36,428 bases of DNA, from positions 1 through 36,428 of the IMG/VR virus record IMGVR_UViG_3300007539_000067; one strand, given 5' to 3'. This document shows, piece after piece, positions 15,735 through 24,813 of this stretch. Numbering within the stretch: position 1 is the first letter of the stretch; the number at the start of each line of letters is the position of its first letter. Below the pieces are notes generated by a model, which saw only the letters and a program-made list of their open reading frames with translations, was not told the origin of the DNA and did no database searches. This stretch comes from a virus. A program made the position numbers and the translations under genes.

Positions 15735-18655
15735 TGGCTATAACTGTAACAAATAGAAACTATTCAACAAGAAATCATCCAACTGGTAACGATTTTTTAC
15801 TAGCGAATGAGGGTCAAATAGTAACCGAATCAATTGATTTTACGGTAGATTTTGACTTTGAATCAACATCTGATTTATCTACACAGATAACAAGCGAGTA
15901 TGATATTAAGTTACTCGGTGAAAATTGGGAAGACCAAGGTTATACGATAGGAGATAGTATAACTATTACGGGCGCGTATATAAACACTACGCCTATAATA
16001 ATTAACCTAACTACCACAATTACTGATTTACAATCAGATACTATGACGGTTGCCGACTCGTTAGGAGCTTCGGCAGTATCACAACTATTTCCTAATGCCC
16101 CCGCAAATACTGTAATGGGTATTACAAACAATACGAGAACTTCACCGCAAAGTGTTGAATTATTCCATAACTTAGTTTTAAATAGTTCACAAGGTTCAAA
16201 AAACAGCCTTCTTGATGGTGAGGTAAATAGATTCATTGTTAATAGTGTTGATAGTATGGCGGTTAACGATACACTACCAATGGAGCAATTAGGTGATAAA
16301 TCTGGCGGTAGTTATTTAAGCGCAGAATTAACTAGAAATACAGATGTTAGTTCTAATAGAGCTTATACAATAGAGCTGGAATATGATATACCTTATAAAT
16401 TTGAAGATACTGATTTCGATGAGCCTTCATATTTTGCTGGATTAGAAAGTCTAAAACCATTCTATGAGATTAATTGTTTGCCAGAAACGAACAACCCTAA
16501 TAGCGCACTAACTATTTCTTATGATTACTTTCAAGGTAATGTTGGATGGTACAACGAAAATTACAATCAAGGCGTAAACGATTTTACTAGCACTATAGAT
16601 TTTTCTGATACTTCTGGAAATACTATAAATGAAATTGATTACAACCAAGATACCATAGTTACTATTGATATTACAGGGACTAATCCAATAGTTCAAAAGG
16701 CAGAAGTACAAGTGTATTTAATACCACCAATTTCGACCGTTAAAAACAACTCAGAACGAAACGCAGATAATATTTATTTATGTTCATTCTTTGCTAATTT
16801 CGACGGCGTTAGTGTTGTTGAAACGAATAACTTTGGTAAAAATGGGGCTAATTTTACAACGTCAAATCACGCTGTAGTGTCAAGTTCTAATAGTGTTCAA
16901 ATAGTGTTCACTATATCACCTAACGCGGTTTTAACATCTGTTGTTGAGAATATGCAACCAAACGAAAGGTTGTATCGTGTAACGGCAAATATTGAGGAAT
17001 CTGGCGGAACTACAAACAATAATAATGCTGTTTCAATAATAGCAAGACAAAGTACACTAGATAAAGCAGAGGTAATAGGTGGAATATATCCAGCAAACTC
17101 ACTATTTTACAATCATGCACAAAATATTACCACTGGAACAGGTGAAATAATTTATAATGGCTGTACAGAAGATGATTTTATGTACGTATCAACATTGGAT
17201 TTAAACAAGTCGGATAGTTGGAAGACGTTAAATCTAAATGTACAAGTTGAAAGGTTGAGCGATGGCGCGGCGTTTGACTTGCTTACAAAATCTATTAATC
17301 TATCGCAGTATGTAGTTAGTCCAGATGGAACGCAAAACATAAACTATTTAGAGAATTTTACGCAATATTTAGAGGCTGACGAACGGAACAAATTAGAAGT
17401 AAAATTAACTGGTACAAGTACGGCAAGTACATACGAGGTTCAAATAATATGGTCATTATTAGCTAACTGGAGGTATTGGGTAGCTCAAAATAATGCGTTT
17501 ACAGATTTCTTTGATGTGAACATTCCTAACAATGGAATGAATGCAGAATGGGTACGTTATTTAGAATTGGCAGGATATAATTTAAGAGTGTATAATACCT
17601 TAGTTGACACGAATGATGTATCATATTATTTCACTAGCAAAGTAGATTTACAGGATTACGACGACGAACCAACAGTAACAAGTACAATTGTTTATTTAGA
17701 TGATACCGGAGCAGTACAAACGTCTTTAGTTGCAGGTCAAGAAATGATAGTTCGAGCAGACCATGTACTAAGCTCTGGAACATGGGACACTATGGATACT
17801 TGGGGGTGGGTTTCTGAACGACCTAGAGAAGCCGAACCAAACAAGCGCATTAGCAGTGAGTGGGATTGGACTTCACAAAATAGCCCATTAAAGCCAAAAA
17901 CAGGACAAACAAAGGCAGAGTTAACTTTCCCAAGTCCAAATACAGCTAGATTGGAATGTATTATTGATACGAATATTATAAATACGGGGGATTACAGCAT
18001 AATAAGTAGAATTGAATCACCTAAAGCACCAGAGTGTATTGGTGTTTGGGATTATGTTTTTGATTTTATTGAGGCTTACTCATCTAGTGAAAGTCAGTAT
18101 TTAGGCGCGCTAGACCAGTTAATGACATGGGGAAACAACGCGACAAAATCAAATATTTGTTGTCCTACATGTACTGCTGATATTAACGGGGACGGTACAC
18201 AAGTAGAAGTGTGGGCGTTTGGTAATGAAGTTGTAGTTGACGGGTATATTTCTAGTTGGTCAAGTGGTGAGCCTTGTTGTCGCGATGTGTACCAAACATT
18301 TGATACATGTGAAAGCGACTTTGATACAACAATAGATAGTATTATGGCTATTCTTGACGGTGATACAGAACTACTTTTAGACCGTTCACCAACACAGATT
18401 AACGCATACGGGACAACATTAGTAACACAATTACTGAACCGACTTACATCATTAACAACTGACGAGGCTATACGATACGCTATTATGTATCAACTTTTGA
18501 ATTTTGGTTTGAAGTTTACATGTGATGAGGACGGGAATAAATTTATAGGCTCTATTGTAACGCCTTACGTTCCATCAACTCAAAGTATGTATAAATGGAC
18601 TGAAAACGGAGTAACTAAATTTACAGAGATAGGACAACCTAAAAGCATTGAATAA
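15734..18655 (+). CDS. Large beta-rich tail/baseplate protein
   Basis: A 973-residue protein rich in Thr, Ser, Asn and Asp, with a repeated alternating pattern typical of beta-structured tail or fibre proteins. Near residue 580 a tryptophan-rich block (WSLLANWRYWVAQNNAFTDF) and a later GWVSERPREAEPNKRISSEW segment stand out. A C-terminal region from about 800 carries a cysteine cluster (ICCPTC, EPCC, DTCESD) and a DINGDGTQVEV string like an EF-hand/dockerin calcium loop. Likely part of the tail tip that carries the fibres. Start and stop are each coupled by one base to neighbours. Confidence 0.6.
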   Translation: MAITVTNRNYSTRNHPTGNDFLLANEGQIVTESIDFTVDFDFESTSDLSTQITSEYDIKLLGENWEDQGYTIGDSITITGAYINTTPIIINLTTTITDLQSDTMTVADSLGASAVSQLFPNAPANTVMGITNNTRTSPQSVELFHNLVLNSSQGSKNSLLDGEVNRFIVNSVDSMAVNDTLPMEQLGDKSGGSYLSAELTRNTDVSSNRAYTIELEYDIPYKFEDTDFDEPSYFAGLESLKPFYEINCLPETNNPNSALTISYDYFQGNVGWYNENYNQGVNDFTSTIDFSDTSGNTINEIDYNQDTIVTIDITGTNPIVQKAEVQVYLIPPISTVKNNSERNADNIYLCSFFANFDGVSVVETNNFGKNGANFTTSNHAVVSSSNSVQIVFTISPNAVLTSVVENMQPNERLYRVTANIEESGGTTNNNNAVSIIARQSTLDKAEVIGGIYPANSLFYNHAQNITTGTGEIIYNGCTEDDFMYVSTLDLNKSDSWKTLNLNVQVERLSDGAAFDLLTKSINLSQYVVSPDGTQNINYLENFTQYLEADERNKLEVKLTGTSTASTYEVQIIWSLLANWRYWVAQNNAFTDFFDVNIPNNGMNAEWVRYLELAGYNLRVYNTLVDTNDVSYYFTSKVDLQDYDDEPTVTSTIVYLDDTGAVQTSLVAGQEMIVRADHVLSSGTWDTMDTWGWVSERPREAEPNKRISSEWDWTSQNSPLKPKTGQTKAELTFPSPNTARLECIIDTNIINTGDYSIISRIESPKAPECIGVWDYVFDFIEAYSSSESQYLGALDQLMTWGNNATKSNICCPTCTADINGDGTQVEVWAFGNEVVVDGYISSWSSGEPCCRDVYQTFDTCESDFDTTIDSIMAILDGDTELLLDRSPTQINAYGTTLVTQLLNRLTSLTTDEAIRYAIMYQLLNFGLKFTCDEDGNKFIGSIVTPYVPSTQSMYKWTENGVTKFTEIGQPKSIE

Positions 18656-19503
18656 TGGGAGAAAAAATAAGTGATTACCCAGCGATAAGCGCGAGTACTT
18701 TTGCAGACGAAGATTTATTCGACGTATCCGTATGGACTGGCACGGGGTACGTTACGCGTAAAATGACGGGGGCGGAATTAAAAGTTGGCATACCTTCTGG
18801 AGGTGGTAATAATTTGGCAACATCAGACCAAGAAATAGATAGTACTGGTGAACGTAAGATTGTATTAGGTGGAGCAACATCAACAGACACTTTAACGGTT
18901 TACGACGAAACAGAATCTGACAAGCTTTTAAACATACAAGGGGATGGAGTAGTACAGACAAATGCCTTATACACTGAAATAAAGGGTAACACTCCCGTTA
19001 ATGGTGTTTTACGTGTTCGTTCAAGTCAAGCGAATAGCGGTATTGAATACTGGTATAATAATGCAGGTACATTAATTTGTGAACTTCGCGAAAGTGTAGG
19101 GGGTGTATTGTGGAATTTACGAAATGGAAGCGGTACAACAACAGTTCAGTTAAACGGTGGGGGAAACCCAGAAGGATTGTATTTATACGACAACAAAAGC
19201 ATTAAATTCGGTGCTTCAACAGGTGGCAAGATTGGAACGGCAACAACTCAAAAGATAGGATTTTGGAACACAACTCCAGTTATACAGCCTACCGCATTAA
19301 CAGCGCAGTTAACTGATATTACAGGTGATACAACGCCAACAACACCAGATTATGTAATGACGGCAACTAATGGCGGTTGGGGATGCGGTTCGCAAGATGA
19401 GTTTGAAACGTTAATGAGCGTTATTGCAAATCTGCAAGAAAGGGTACAAGAATTAGAAGATAAATTAAGTGCTGCCGCAGGTGGATGCGGTATCATTGCA
19501 TAA
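18655..19503 (+). CDS. Tail fibre protein
   Basis: A 282-residue fibre-like protein. The start (ISDYPAISASTFADEDLFDVS) is of the kind that attaches fibres to the baseplate. The middle is repetitive, glycine/threonine-rich and beta-structured. Near residue 205 the IGFWNTTPVIQPTALTAQ pattern is a widespread phage fibre segment. A short coiled coil (TLMSVIANLQERVQELEDKL) ends the protein and probably makes the trimer. It overlaps the upstream gene by one base. Confidence 0.75.
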   Translation: MGEKISDYPAISASTFADEDLFDVSVWTGTGYVTRKMTGAELKVGIPSGGGNNLATSDQEIDSTGERKIVLGGATSTDTLTVYDETESDKLLNIQGDGVVQTNALYTEIKGNTPVNGVLRVRSSQANSGIEYWYNNAGTLICELRESVGGVLWNLRNGSGTTTVQLNGGGNPEGLYLYDNKSIKFGASTGGKIGTATTQKIGFWNTTPVIQPTALTAQLTDITGDTTPTTPDYVMTATNGGWGCGSQDEFETLMSVIANLQERVQELEDKLSAAAGGCGIIA

Positions 19504-19513
19504 AATAATAACT

Positions 19514-19909
19514 ATGATAACCTTACAAACAACAATTCCAGTAACACATCACGACATGAGCACTTCGCCAGCGGTGGGAGGTACTATAAGTACAGTCGTT
19601 GAAATGACGATATATGATTATATGTTACGAAACAGAAATAATATTAATGAGTTTGTTGCAAAATACGAATACACATACACTGATAGTGGAACAGAATACA
19701 AATTACAAACTTTTAACAACGGGGTATTTAAGATTCCAGACGCAACACAAGCAAGCACAGAGGTTGAAGATATGAGTACGATACTAACGGCTACACTTCC
19801 AACACCAGCGAACATAGTTGAATTTTTACGAAACCATGTGATTGCAGTTGCTAAAAGTGAAATATCAACATTATTCGGGATAACAACAGCAGAAATTACA
19901 GTAATTTAA
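19514..19909 (+). CDS. Hypothetical virion-associated protein
   Basis: A 131-residue protein. ATG 19514 is chosen; an in-frame GTG at 19469 would extend into the fibre gene's coiled coil. It has mixed beta and helical composition with a YEYTYTDSGTEYKLQTF strand pair and a C-terminal helix (IVEFLRNHVIAVAKSEIS). It lies in the fibre gene block, with only one base to the next gene. No family is recognised. Confidence 0.55.
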   Translation: MITLQTTIPVTHHDMSTSPAVGGTISTVVEMTIYDYMLRNRNNINEFVAKYEYTYTDSGTEYKLQTFNNGVFKIPDATQASTEVEDMSTILTATLPTPANIVEFLRNHVIAVAKSEISTLFGITTAEITVI

Positions 19910-19910
19910 T

Positions 19911-20765
19911 ATGGCTAGAAACGTACATAAAAATGAAGTTTCGTTAATATCATTACCACAAGATGCAATTAGCGAAGATAAGGGGTTAAAGAATTGTAGT
20001 AAGCCACAATTAGTGGTTGCAGATGTTTTAGACTCTACATCTTGGAAAAATGATAAGACGGGGATAGCTTATTTATTTGATTCTATGACGGTAGAACTTC
20101 AAGATGCCGACGGTAATTTAACTACGGCTTTAGGCGAAACTATAACCTTTCCTAATCAATCAGATGCAGTAGGATTTGTAATTGATTGGCGACAACATCA
20201 AACGGCAGGCGTATTAGATAGTGGTTGTTATAAGGTTAAAATTAACTGGACTAAAGCAGGTAATAGCGGTTATTTTTATTACGGCTCTTTTGAGCTTAAA
20301 AGATACGAGCAAATAAACGTTGACCGTACTACGCGAATGTATGTTTCTTTAGATGATTATGTACGTAAACAGGGCATTGATTATACTGATAGCGGATTTT
20401 ATACAACACTTAGATTTTTGGGTGAGTTTGGATATATGCAGCCTAATTATCAAACTGAGAATCTTATCTATACTTCAAGGCAACGTGAAAAGATTAGAAT
20501 TGAAGCACTTAGAACGTATGAGCTTAGAACAAATCAATTGCTTGGTTGCATGACTAGACACCTAGACGAAAACCATTTATTGACTGCTAATCAAATATTA
20601 ATAACTGACCATAACGCAACAAATCACATACAAGATTATTACGATTTCCCTGTTATTATAGATGAAGAACAGTCACCTACAATTGAGTATAATGGTTCTG
20701 TTTATGCAAAAATGACAGTTTATTTTAAAGATAAAATTGCAAAATCAGAGAGTAAATTCGTTTGA
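19911..20765 (+). CDS. Hypothetical tail-region protein
   Basis: A 284-residue protein. Residues from about 60 to 135 look like a beta-sandwich (MTVELQDADGNLTTAL, CYKVKINWTKAGNSGYFYYG). The second half has many tyrosines and arginines. The fold recalls the beta domains of proteins encoded beside phage fibres, but no family name is justified. It is probably part of the virion or an assembly factor, given its place between two fibre genes. Confidence 0.55.
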   Translation: MARNVHKNEVSLISLPQDAISEDKGLKNCSKPQLVVADVLDSTSWKNDKTGIAYLFDSMTVELQDADGNLTTALGETITFPNQSDAVGFVIDWRQHQTAGVLDSGCYKVKINWTKAGNSGYFYYGSFELKRYEQINVDRTTRMYVSLDDYVRKQGIDYTDSGFYTTLRFLGEFGYMQPNYQTENLIYTSRQREKIRIEALRTYELRTNQLLGCMTRHLDENHLLTANQILITDHNATNHIQDYYDFPVIIDEEQSPTIEYNGSVYAKMTVYFKDKIAKSESKFV

Positions 20766-20779
20766 TTGTCAATATTTTG

Positions 20780-20787
20780 TATCTTTA
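20780..20787 (+). promoter_or_regulatory. Weak promoter candidate before the adhesin gene
   Basis: TATCTTTA differs from TAnnTTTG only in the last base. TTTG at 20761-20764 precedes it, but with a 15-base gap, shorter than usual. The 74-base gap before the 20840 start is the largest among the tail genes, consistent with a separate start of transcription. Confidence 0.3.
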
Positions 20788-20819
20788 TACTAGATTATTA
20801 ATTTGGGGAGTTATTGTTT

Positions 20820-20834
20820 AGTGTTAAAAACACT
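20820..20834 (+). promoter_or_regulatory. Hairpin next to the adhesin start codon
   Basis: AGTGTT (20820-20825), AAA, AACACT (20829-20834): a perfect 6-bp stem with a 3-base loop ending 5 bases before the ATG at 20840. In the mRNA it could control ribosome access to the adhesin start; as DNA it could be an operator. Confidence 0.4.
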
Positions 20835-20839
20835 GAAAA

Positions 20840-22663
20840 ATGAACAAACTTTATGTTACAGGAAACTACATTTATGTCGTAGTTTCGGGGGGTACGCCTA
20901 AACCTTACGGTAAAACAGGTACAAGATTTAGAGAAAAAAATAACAATCTTGAATTAATCGCATATAATACTGGCTTAATTTCTAATGCCTTTAGTAAGCG
21001 TACTATTTACACATTTGAAGACCCTACACAATGGTATGACCAAGCAGGTACAACACCATTCACAGAAGAATCGTTGCGTTCTTTTCTCGAAAATAATACA
21101 AATTTTAACCCAGCTTCGGGAGGCAGCGGAGCAGGCTCATCATTTAAAACGCCTTTCTTAATTGGAGATTTAGACCAAAGTATTTACGCAGACGGTCAAA
21201 AAGGAACGCAAGACCCAGACGGGATAGAAGGCTGGTATTTTAGAAATTCGGCAAGTTTAACGAATAAGATTAACTGGTACTATATTAATAATTTTAGTAT
21301 TACCAGTTCAATGACTATCAGCACTTTAACGGGTGGTTATGCGGTTATATTTGTACGAAGTGAAACAGTAGCACCGTTTTTAAATTTCTACACCAAGCGA
21401 AAAAATGACGGTCAAGACGTTTCGTGGTATCGCTCAAGAGTAGTATACAATGACCCAAATATTTTAACAGGTTATCTAAATCAAAACGTTGTTATCTATT
21501 GGGGAACAGAACCGAACGTATATCCAGACTATCCAAAACTGGAACTTCCTTTAGATACTTTCTCAACGGTTGGATTAAGAGAATCAGATGAAGAAATCTA
21601 TTTAGCTTCGTTAAGCACTTCGACAAATTATGCCGCTGGTAGTTTTGAATTTACGGCAAAATCAATAGGCTACTTTAATGACGGTCAACATATTAACTTA
21701 CCTTGTGTAAGTCATACAGATTTGGGCGCGTTAGAATCAAGAGTGACAGATTTAGAGGTATTAAGCCAATTCCTAATCGCTGCCGATTTAGGTAGATATT
21801 TTAGAGGTTATGTAAGCAGTCAGGCTAATATGGAAGCGTTGGCAAATCCGATAGATTACAACTATGTGGCCAGAACTGATACGGGTACTATTTGGCGTTA
21901 TTTAAGCGGTGCTTGGTCAGACACTACTATAACAATAAGCAACGAAGAAATAGCAGCCTTAGACGTTGAAGCAGCAGGGTACTCAAATACACATTATATT
22001 GATTTAGACGGTACTAATGATTATGTTGATTTAGATACAGGAGTAAATGCAAATGTATTAGATTACACTCAAACTTGGGCTTTAGGTTTTGAGATTGAAA
22101 GTGTTACAAGTATTAACGATTCAAGTTACACTACATTGTGGAAGCGTGGAGGTAATGAATTGACATTGAGAAAAGGAGGAACGAATTATGGGATTTATGC
22201 ATTTGCTAATGGTAATTCTGTTGGTCAGTCTAATACATGGAGATATCCCCAGCCAGGTAGTAAAGTGCTGTTTGTATGTAATGGTACACAATTAAAGTAC
22301 ACTATTTACTCGCCTAATCTAGATGAGGTTAAGACTTTTACAATGACACTTAATCAAACTAATGTAACAAACCACAACAACCCAAGCGGAAATTTAGAGA
22401 TTGGTCAAATGGGGGCAAGAGGTTCTAATTGGTACGGCGGTATTAATAACGCTTTTATTATGGAGGGCGCGGGAAGTGATTTAGGAATGGAACAGATTGC
22501 GGAATATTTCGGAGGTCAAGACGTCACCTTAATGTCGTTCTATGAAGAGATAGAGGATTTTTTACCACTAGGCGAAGACACATATCCAGCGGTTACAGGT
22601 ACTAAAGGCGTAATATCAGGTAATTTAATTAACGGAACTGCTAGCGATTTTGTAGCTAGATAA
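20840..22663 (+). CDS. LamG-like receptor-binding tail protein
   Basis: A 607-residue protein and the likely host-recognition adhesin. A short N-terminal domain (KLYVTGNYIYVVVSGG) and a beta-rich middle precede a concanavalin/LamG-like jelly roll from about residue 384 to 560, beginning HYIDLDGTNDYVDLDTG. The opening D-G-T-N-D-Y pattern is typical of LamG-like domains on Bacteroidota phage tails that bind surface glycans. A short coiled segment near 295 (LESRVTDLEVLSQF) may trimerise it. Confidence 0.75.
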   Translation: MNKLYVTGNYIYVVVSGGTPKPYGKTGTRFREKNNNLELIAYNTGLISNAFSKRTIYTFEDPTQWYDQAGTTPFTEESLRSFLENNTNFNPASGGSGAGSSFKTPFLIGDLDQSIYADGQKGTQDPDGIEGWYFRNSASLTNKINWYYINNFSITSSMTISTLTGGYAVIFVRSETVAPFLNFYTKRKNDGQDVSWYRSRVVYNDPNILTGYLNQNVVIYWGTEPNVYPDYPKLELPLDTFSTVGLRESDEEIYLASLSTSTNYAAGSFEFTAKSIGYFNDGQHINLPCVSHTDLGALESRVTDLEVLSQFLIAADLGRYFRGYVSSQANMEALANPIDYNYVARTDTGTIWRYLSGAWSDTTITISNEEIAALDVEAAGYSNTHYIDLDGTNDYVDLDTGVNANVLDYTQTWALGFEIESVTSINDSSYTTLWKRGGNELTLRKGGTNYGIYAFANGNSVGQSNTWRYPQPGSKVLFVCNGTQLKYTIYSPNLDEVKTFTMTLNQTNVTNHNNPSGNLEIGQMGARGSNWYGGINNAFIMEGAGSDLGMEQIAEYFGGQDVTLMSFYEEIEDFLPLGEDTYPAVTGTKGVISGNLINGTASDFVAR

Positions 22664-22674
22664 ATAAAGAAAAA

Positions 22675-23187
22675 ATGGCAGAAAAAAGATTTTTTATAGT
22701 GAAAAACATAACAAGTGGAGAGGTTAACTCTCCGCAAGTTATGAGGTTAGATGGAACAATTGGTGCTGATACATATAGTTTATTAAAAAAGGACGTAAAC
22801 GCAAGCGAACCGACTGGTGATTATGTGTACGAATATATGCTAGATGCTGATTTTAACGCTGCATTAAGTTTAAATATCTTTACGCCTGTATGTCATAACA
22901 TTAGGGCTTATAAAAGATATGACGAAATATTTTGTTCTGAAATAATTTTGGAGTTTCAATCTGATGCGGGTGCATTAAACATGGCAGACACGGAGAGTTT
23001 AATTTCTGAGTTTATAGATGGTACTGGCTTGCTCGATTCTACTTTTGTAAAGTTAGAGATTAACAGCCCTCACCACGCACGAACAAAGTTAAACGGTGTG
23101 ACACCCACGGCATTATTTCCTCAAGCGTTAAAAGACAAATACTTAGCTATTTTAGATGAGTATTTAGAAAAATATCCAAGACAATAA
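22675..23187 (+). CDS. Hypothetical protein next to the adhesin
   Basis: A 170-residue soluble protein starting 11 bases after the adhesin stop. An N-terminal beta segment (RFFIVKNITSGEVNSPQVM) and a C-terminal helical part ending DEYLEKYPRQ are visible; the middle has two cysteines. Adjacent placement suggests a tail-tip accessory or adhesin chaperone. No family is recognised. Confidence 0.6.
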   Translation: MAEKRFFIVKNITSGEVNSPQVMRLDGTIGADTYSLLKKDVNASEPTGDYVYEYMLDADFNAALSLNIFTPVCHNIRAYKRYDEIFCSEIILEFQSDAGALNMADTESLISEFIDGTGLLDSTFVKLEINSPHHARTKLNGVTPTALFPQALKDKYLAILDEYLEKYPRQ

Positions 23188-23225
23188 AAAAAATTAGTAC
23201 ATTTACTAAACTAAATACACAACAA

Positions 23226-23414
23226 ATGGCAAAATTAATTTACACAGATGGTAACGGGGTAGAGCAGACGATTACAGATGTAGATATCGCAGAGGATATT
23301 ACTATTAGTGAAATTCCAATAAATGAAGAATGGAAAAGCACACTAATACAAGATAATTTAGAAGCTTATACGTACGACTTTATCGGTGGTAGACCAAAAT
23401 CTAGCCGTAGATAG
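23226..23414 (+). CDS. Small hypothetical protein
   Basis: A 62-residue acidic protein with a basic end (GGRPKSSRR). It starts after a 38-base A/T-rich gap that contains TACATTTA, a near match to the TAnnTTTG box, so transcription of the lysis-region genes may restart here. Its last base is shared with the GTG start of the next gene. No family is recognised. Confidence 0.55.
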   Translation: MAKLIYTDGNGVEQTITDVDIAEDITISEIPINEEWKSTLIQDNLEAYTYDFIGGRPKSSRR

Positions 23415-23728
23415 TGAATAATTGGGCAAAAATAACATTATTAGGAGGGTTTGTAAGTCAAATATTGGCTTGCACCCTCTTAATTTATGTGCCATCATCG
23501 GTGTATTTTGTTTTAACTTCCGTATCTTTTTGCCTATTTACATTAACAATTTATCTTATGAGCCGTGGTAAATGGTCACTTGTAGCCTTTGTCGTGTTTC
23601 TTTCGTCATTCAATGCCTTACTTGACGAACTATTTTTTAACCCTAACGAAGTTGATTTAAACGAATATATAGGGTTTTTCCTAACCATACTACTAACAAT
23701 TAAATTTAAAAACAAATGGAGTCGATAA
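23414..23728 (+). CDS. Membrane protein, possible holin partner
   Basis: A 104-residue, very hydrophobic protein read from a GTG at 23414 that shares its first base with the preceding stop. Predicted spans are at about 7-27, 29-48, 53-72 and 83-96. It overlaps the next membrane gene by 13 bases. Position beside the holin candidate and lysin fits a holin, antiholin or other lysis helper. There is no sequence proof of which. Confidence 0.6.
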   Translation: MNNWAKITLLGGFVSQILACTLLIYVPSSVYFVLTSVSFCLFTLTIYLMSRGKWSLVAFVVFLSSFNALLDELFFNPNEVDLNEYIGFFLTILLTIKFKNKWSR

Positions 23729-24021
23729 CAGACGCTTTTAAGTACCTTGATGATTTTGGTATTCATTTGGCTTTAGTGGTGGCTGGAATGTTTGGAGCAT
23801 TCGTAATGATGGGTAAAAAAGAAGAATTAAACTTTTGGCAAAAGTTGGTTAGTGTCCTTTCTGGTGGTGGAGTCGCGAACTACATTACCCCTTTAGTATT
23901 TGACTTGGTAAACCTACCGCAAGACATACAATTTGGAGTAGCTTTTATCTTAGGTTATTTCGGTCTAGAATCTGTTAAATACATTCTACATAAATTAAAA
24001 GATAAGTACTTAGAAGATTAA
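23716..24021 (+). CDS. Putative holin
   Basis: A 101-residue protein with three hydrophobic spans (about 17-33, 43-66 and 72-90) and a lysine-rich C-terminal tail (HKLKDKYLED). The arrangement AGMFGAFVMMGKKEELNFWQ, then LSGGGVANYITPLV, then FGVAFILGYFGLE resembles holins of Bacteroidota phages. Holins form the inner-membrane holes that trigger lysis. The gene overlaps the upstream membrane gene and precedes the lysin and spanin-like genes by about 0.8 and 1.4 kb. Confidence 0.65.
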   Translation: MESITDAFKYLDDFGIHLALVVAGMFGAFVMMGKKEELNFWQKLVSVLSGGGVANYITPLVFDLVNLPQDIQFGVAFILGYFGLESVKYILHKLKDKYLED

Positions 24022-24036
24022 TTCTTTACAGTTCCT

Positions 24037-24067
24037 TTTGTTGTTTTAATAAATAGTTTTATATTTG
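24037..24067 (+). promoter_or_regulatory. Bacteroidota-type promoter TTTG-N19-TATATTTG
   Basis: TTTG at 24037-24040 and TATATTTG at 24060-24067 are separated by 19 bases, matching the -33/-7 consensus of Bacteroidota promoters. Transcription would begin near 24074, 10 bases before the ATG at 24084, giving a very short A/T-rich leader. Confidence 0.75.
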
Positions 24068-24083
24068 TTTAAAATTAAACGAT

Positions 24084-24311
24084 ATGAACGATTCAAATAG
24101 AACAGAAACATTAAGAGTATTATTAGATTTGTCCGAGCAATTAGACACGTTAAACAAGCATTTGAAGTTTCAGCAAGATGAAATGGATAACGCAAAAGAT
24201 AACACTACTAGAGGTATTTACGCTGGTTACGTGTCATACTCTAAAATGTCAATTGACAACCTTAAAACCAAAATGGATGCTTTATTGTTTAATTTAGGTA
24301 TTGATTTATAA
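24084..24311 (+). CDS. Small helical hypothetical protein
   Basis: A 75-residue protein directly after a strong promoter match. It is nearly all helical with heptad-like spacing (LLDLSEQLDTLNKHLKFQQ), so it probably forms a coiled-coil dimer. No membrane segment or catalytic motif is visible. The dedicated promoter suggests regulated expression independent of the tail genes. Confidence 0.6.
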   Translation: MNDSNRTETLRVLLDLSEQLDTLNKHLKFQQDEMDNAKDNTTRGIYAGYVSYSKMSIDNLKTKMDALLFNLGIDL

Positions 24312-24314
24312 CGG

Positions 24315-24446
24315 ATGAGTATAACACAAGTAAAACGAACGGATATGAAAAAATATTTTTACAAAATATTAATAGCAATACTTATTTTTATTTGCCTAAG
24401 ATTATGGATTGCAATAGCTATAGGTGAAAAGTGCATAGGTTGTTAG
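24315..24446 (+). CDS. Very small membrane protein
   Basis: A 43-residue ORF four bases after the previous stop; a second ATG at 24345 would give 33 residues. A basic start (KKYFYK) leads into one hydrophobic helix, then GEKCIGC. The stop codon lies inside a structured intergenic element (24442-24497). It may assist lysis or exclude other phages; neither can be shown. Confidence 0.5.
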   Translation: MSITQVKRTDMKKYFYKILIAILIFICLRLWIAIAIGEKCIGC

Positions 24447-24497
24447 TGAGTGTATTTGTGTTATACAATGTTATTGTGCGTTTTAATGCACTCTAAC
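24442..24497. repeat. Structured intergenic element 1 with CGTTTTAATG
   Basis: GTTA (24442-24445) and GAGTG (24448-24452) pair with CACTC (24489-24493) and TAAC (24494-24497), enclosing CGTTTTAATG (24479-24488). The left arm includes the stop codon of the preceding gene. The same CGTTTTAATG word occurs in two further intergenic hairpins, at 24768-24777 and 36249-36258. Confidence 0.4.
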
Positions 24498-24532
24498 GGA
24501 TTAGAATAAACGACTTTAAAAATTACGGAATT

Positions 24533-24724
24533 ATGGAAAATACTTTATTAAGTAAAAAAGAGGTTTTGGTTCTTGTGCAAAAACTTGAAGCACTAACTGG
24601 AATGACTTGCCAAAATGTTAAGCAATTAGATGAAAAAGCAACTGACAAAGAATATTATTTTGCCTGGAAACAAGACCGAAATTGGTTTAGAGGGTATGCA
24701 GATACTATATATGACCTAACGTAG
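24533..24724 (+). CDS. Small hypothetical protein
   Basis: A 63-residue protein standing alone between two structured intergenic elements (24442-24497 and 24749-24786). It is rich in lysine, glutamate and aromatic residues (EYYFAWKQDRNWFRGYAD). It has no recognised family, signal peptide or membrane span. The single ORF between related hairpins has a cassette-like layout. Confidence 0.5.
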   Translation: MENTLLSKKEVLVLVQKLEALTGMTCQNVKQLDEKATDKEYYFAWKQDRNWFRGYADTIYDLT

Positions 24725-24748
24725 TAATTTTTATTGCGTTTATTTATT

Positions 24749-24786
24749 GTTGTGCTTAACGAAGTGGCGTTTTAATGAAGTACAAC
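24749..24786. repeat. Structured intergenic element 2 with CGTTTTAATG
   Basis: GTTGTGCTT (24749-24757) pairs with AAGTACAAC (24778-24786) over 9 bp with one G-T pair. Inside, AACG and CGTT make a small second stem, and CGTTTTAATG is at 24768-24777. Its right arm runs into the palindrome at 24797-24813. Confidence 0.45.
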
Positions 24787-24796
24787 TAGCAAATAT

Positions 24797-24813
24797 GTAC
24801 ACCTTTAGTGTAC
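24797..24813. promoter_or_regulatory. Palindrome GTACAC-N5-GTGTAC, copy 2
   Basis: GTACAC (24797-24802), CTTTA, GTGTAC (24808-24813): a perfect 6-bp inverted repeat 32 bases before the lysin ATG (24845). It closely matches the palindrome at 108-122, including flanking bases, and is a good operator candidate for the lysis genes. Confidence 0.45.

Noticed and set aside
24442-24786. Integron attC sites around a gene cassette
   Set aside because: No integron integrase is present and the expected RYYYAAC...GTTRRRY core pair does not fit; kept only as structured repeats.
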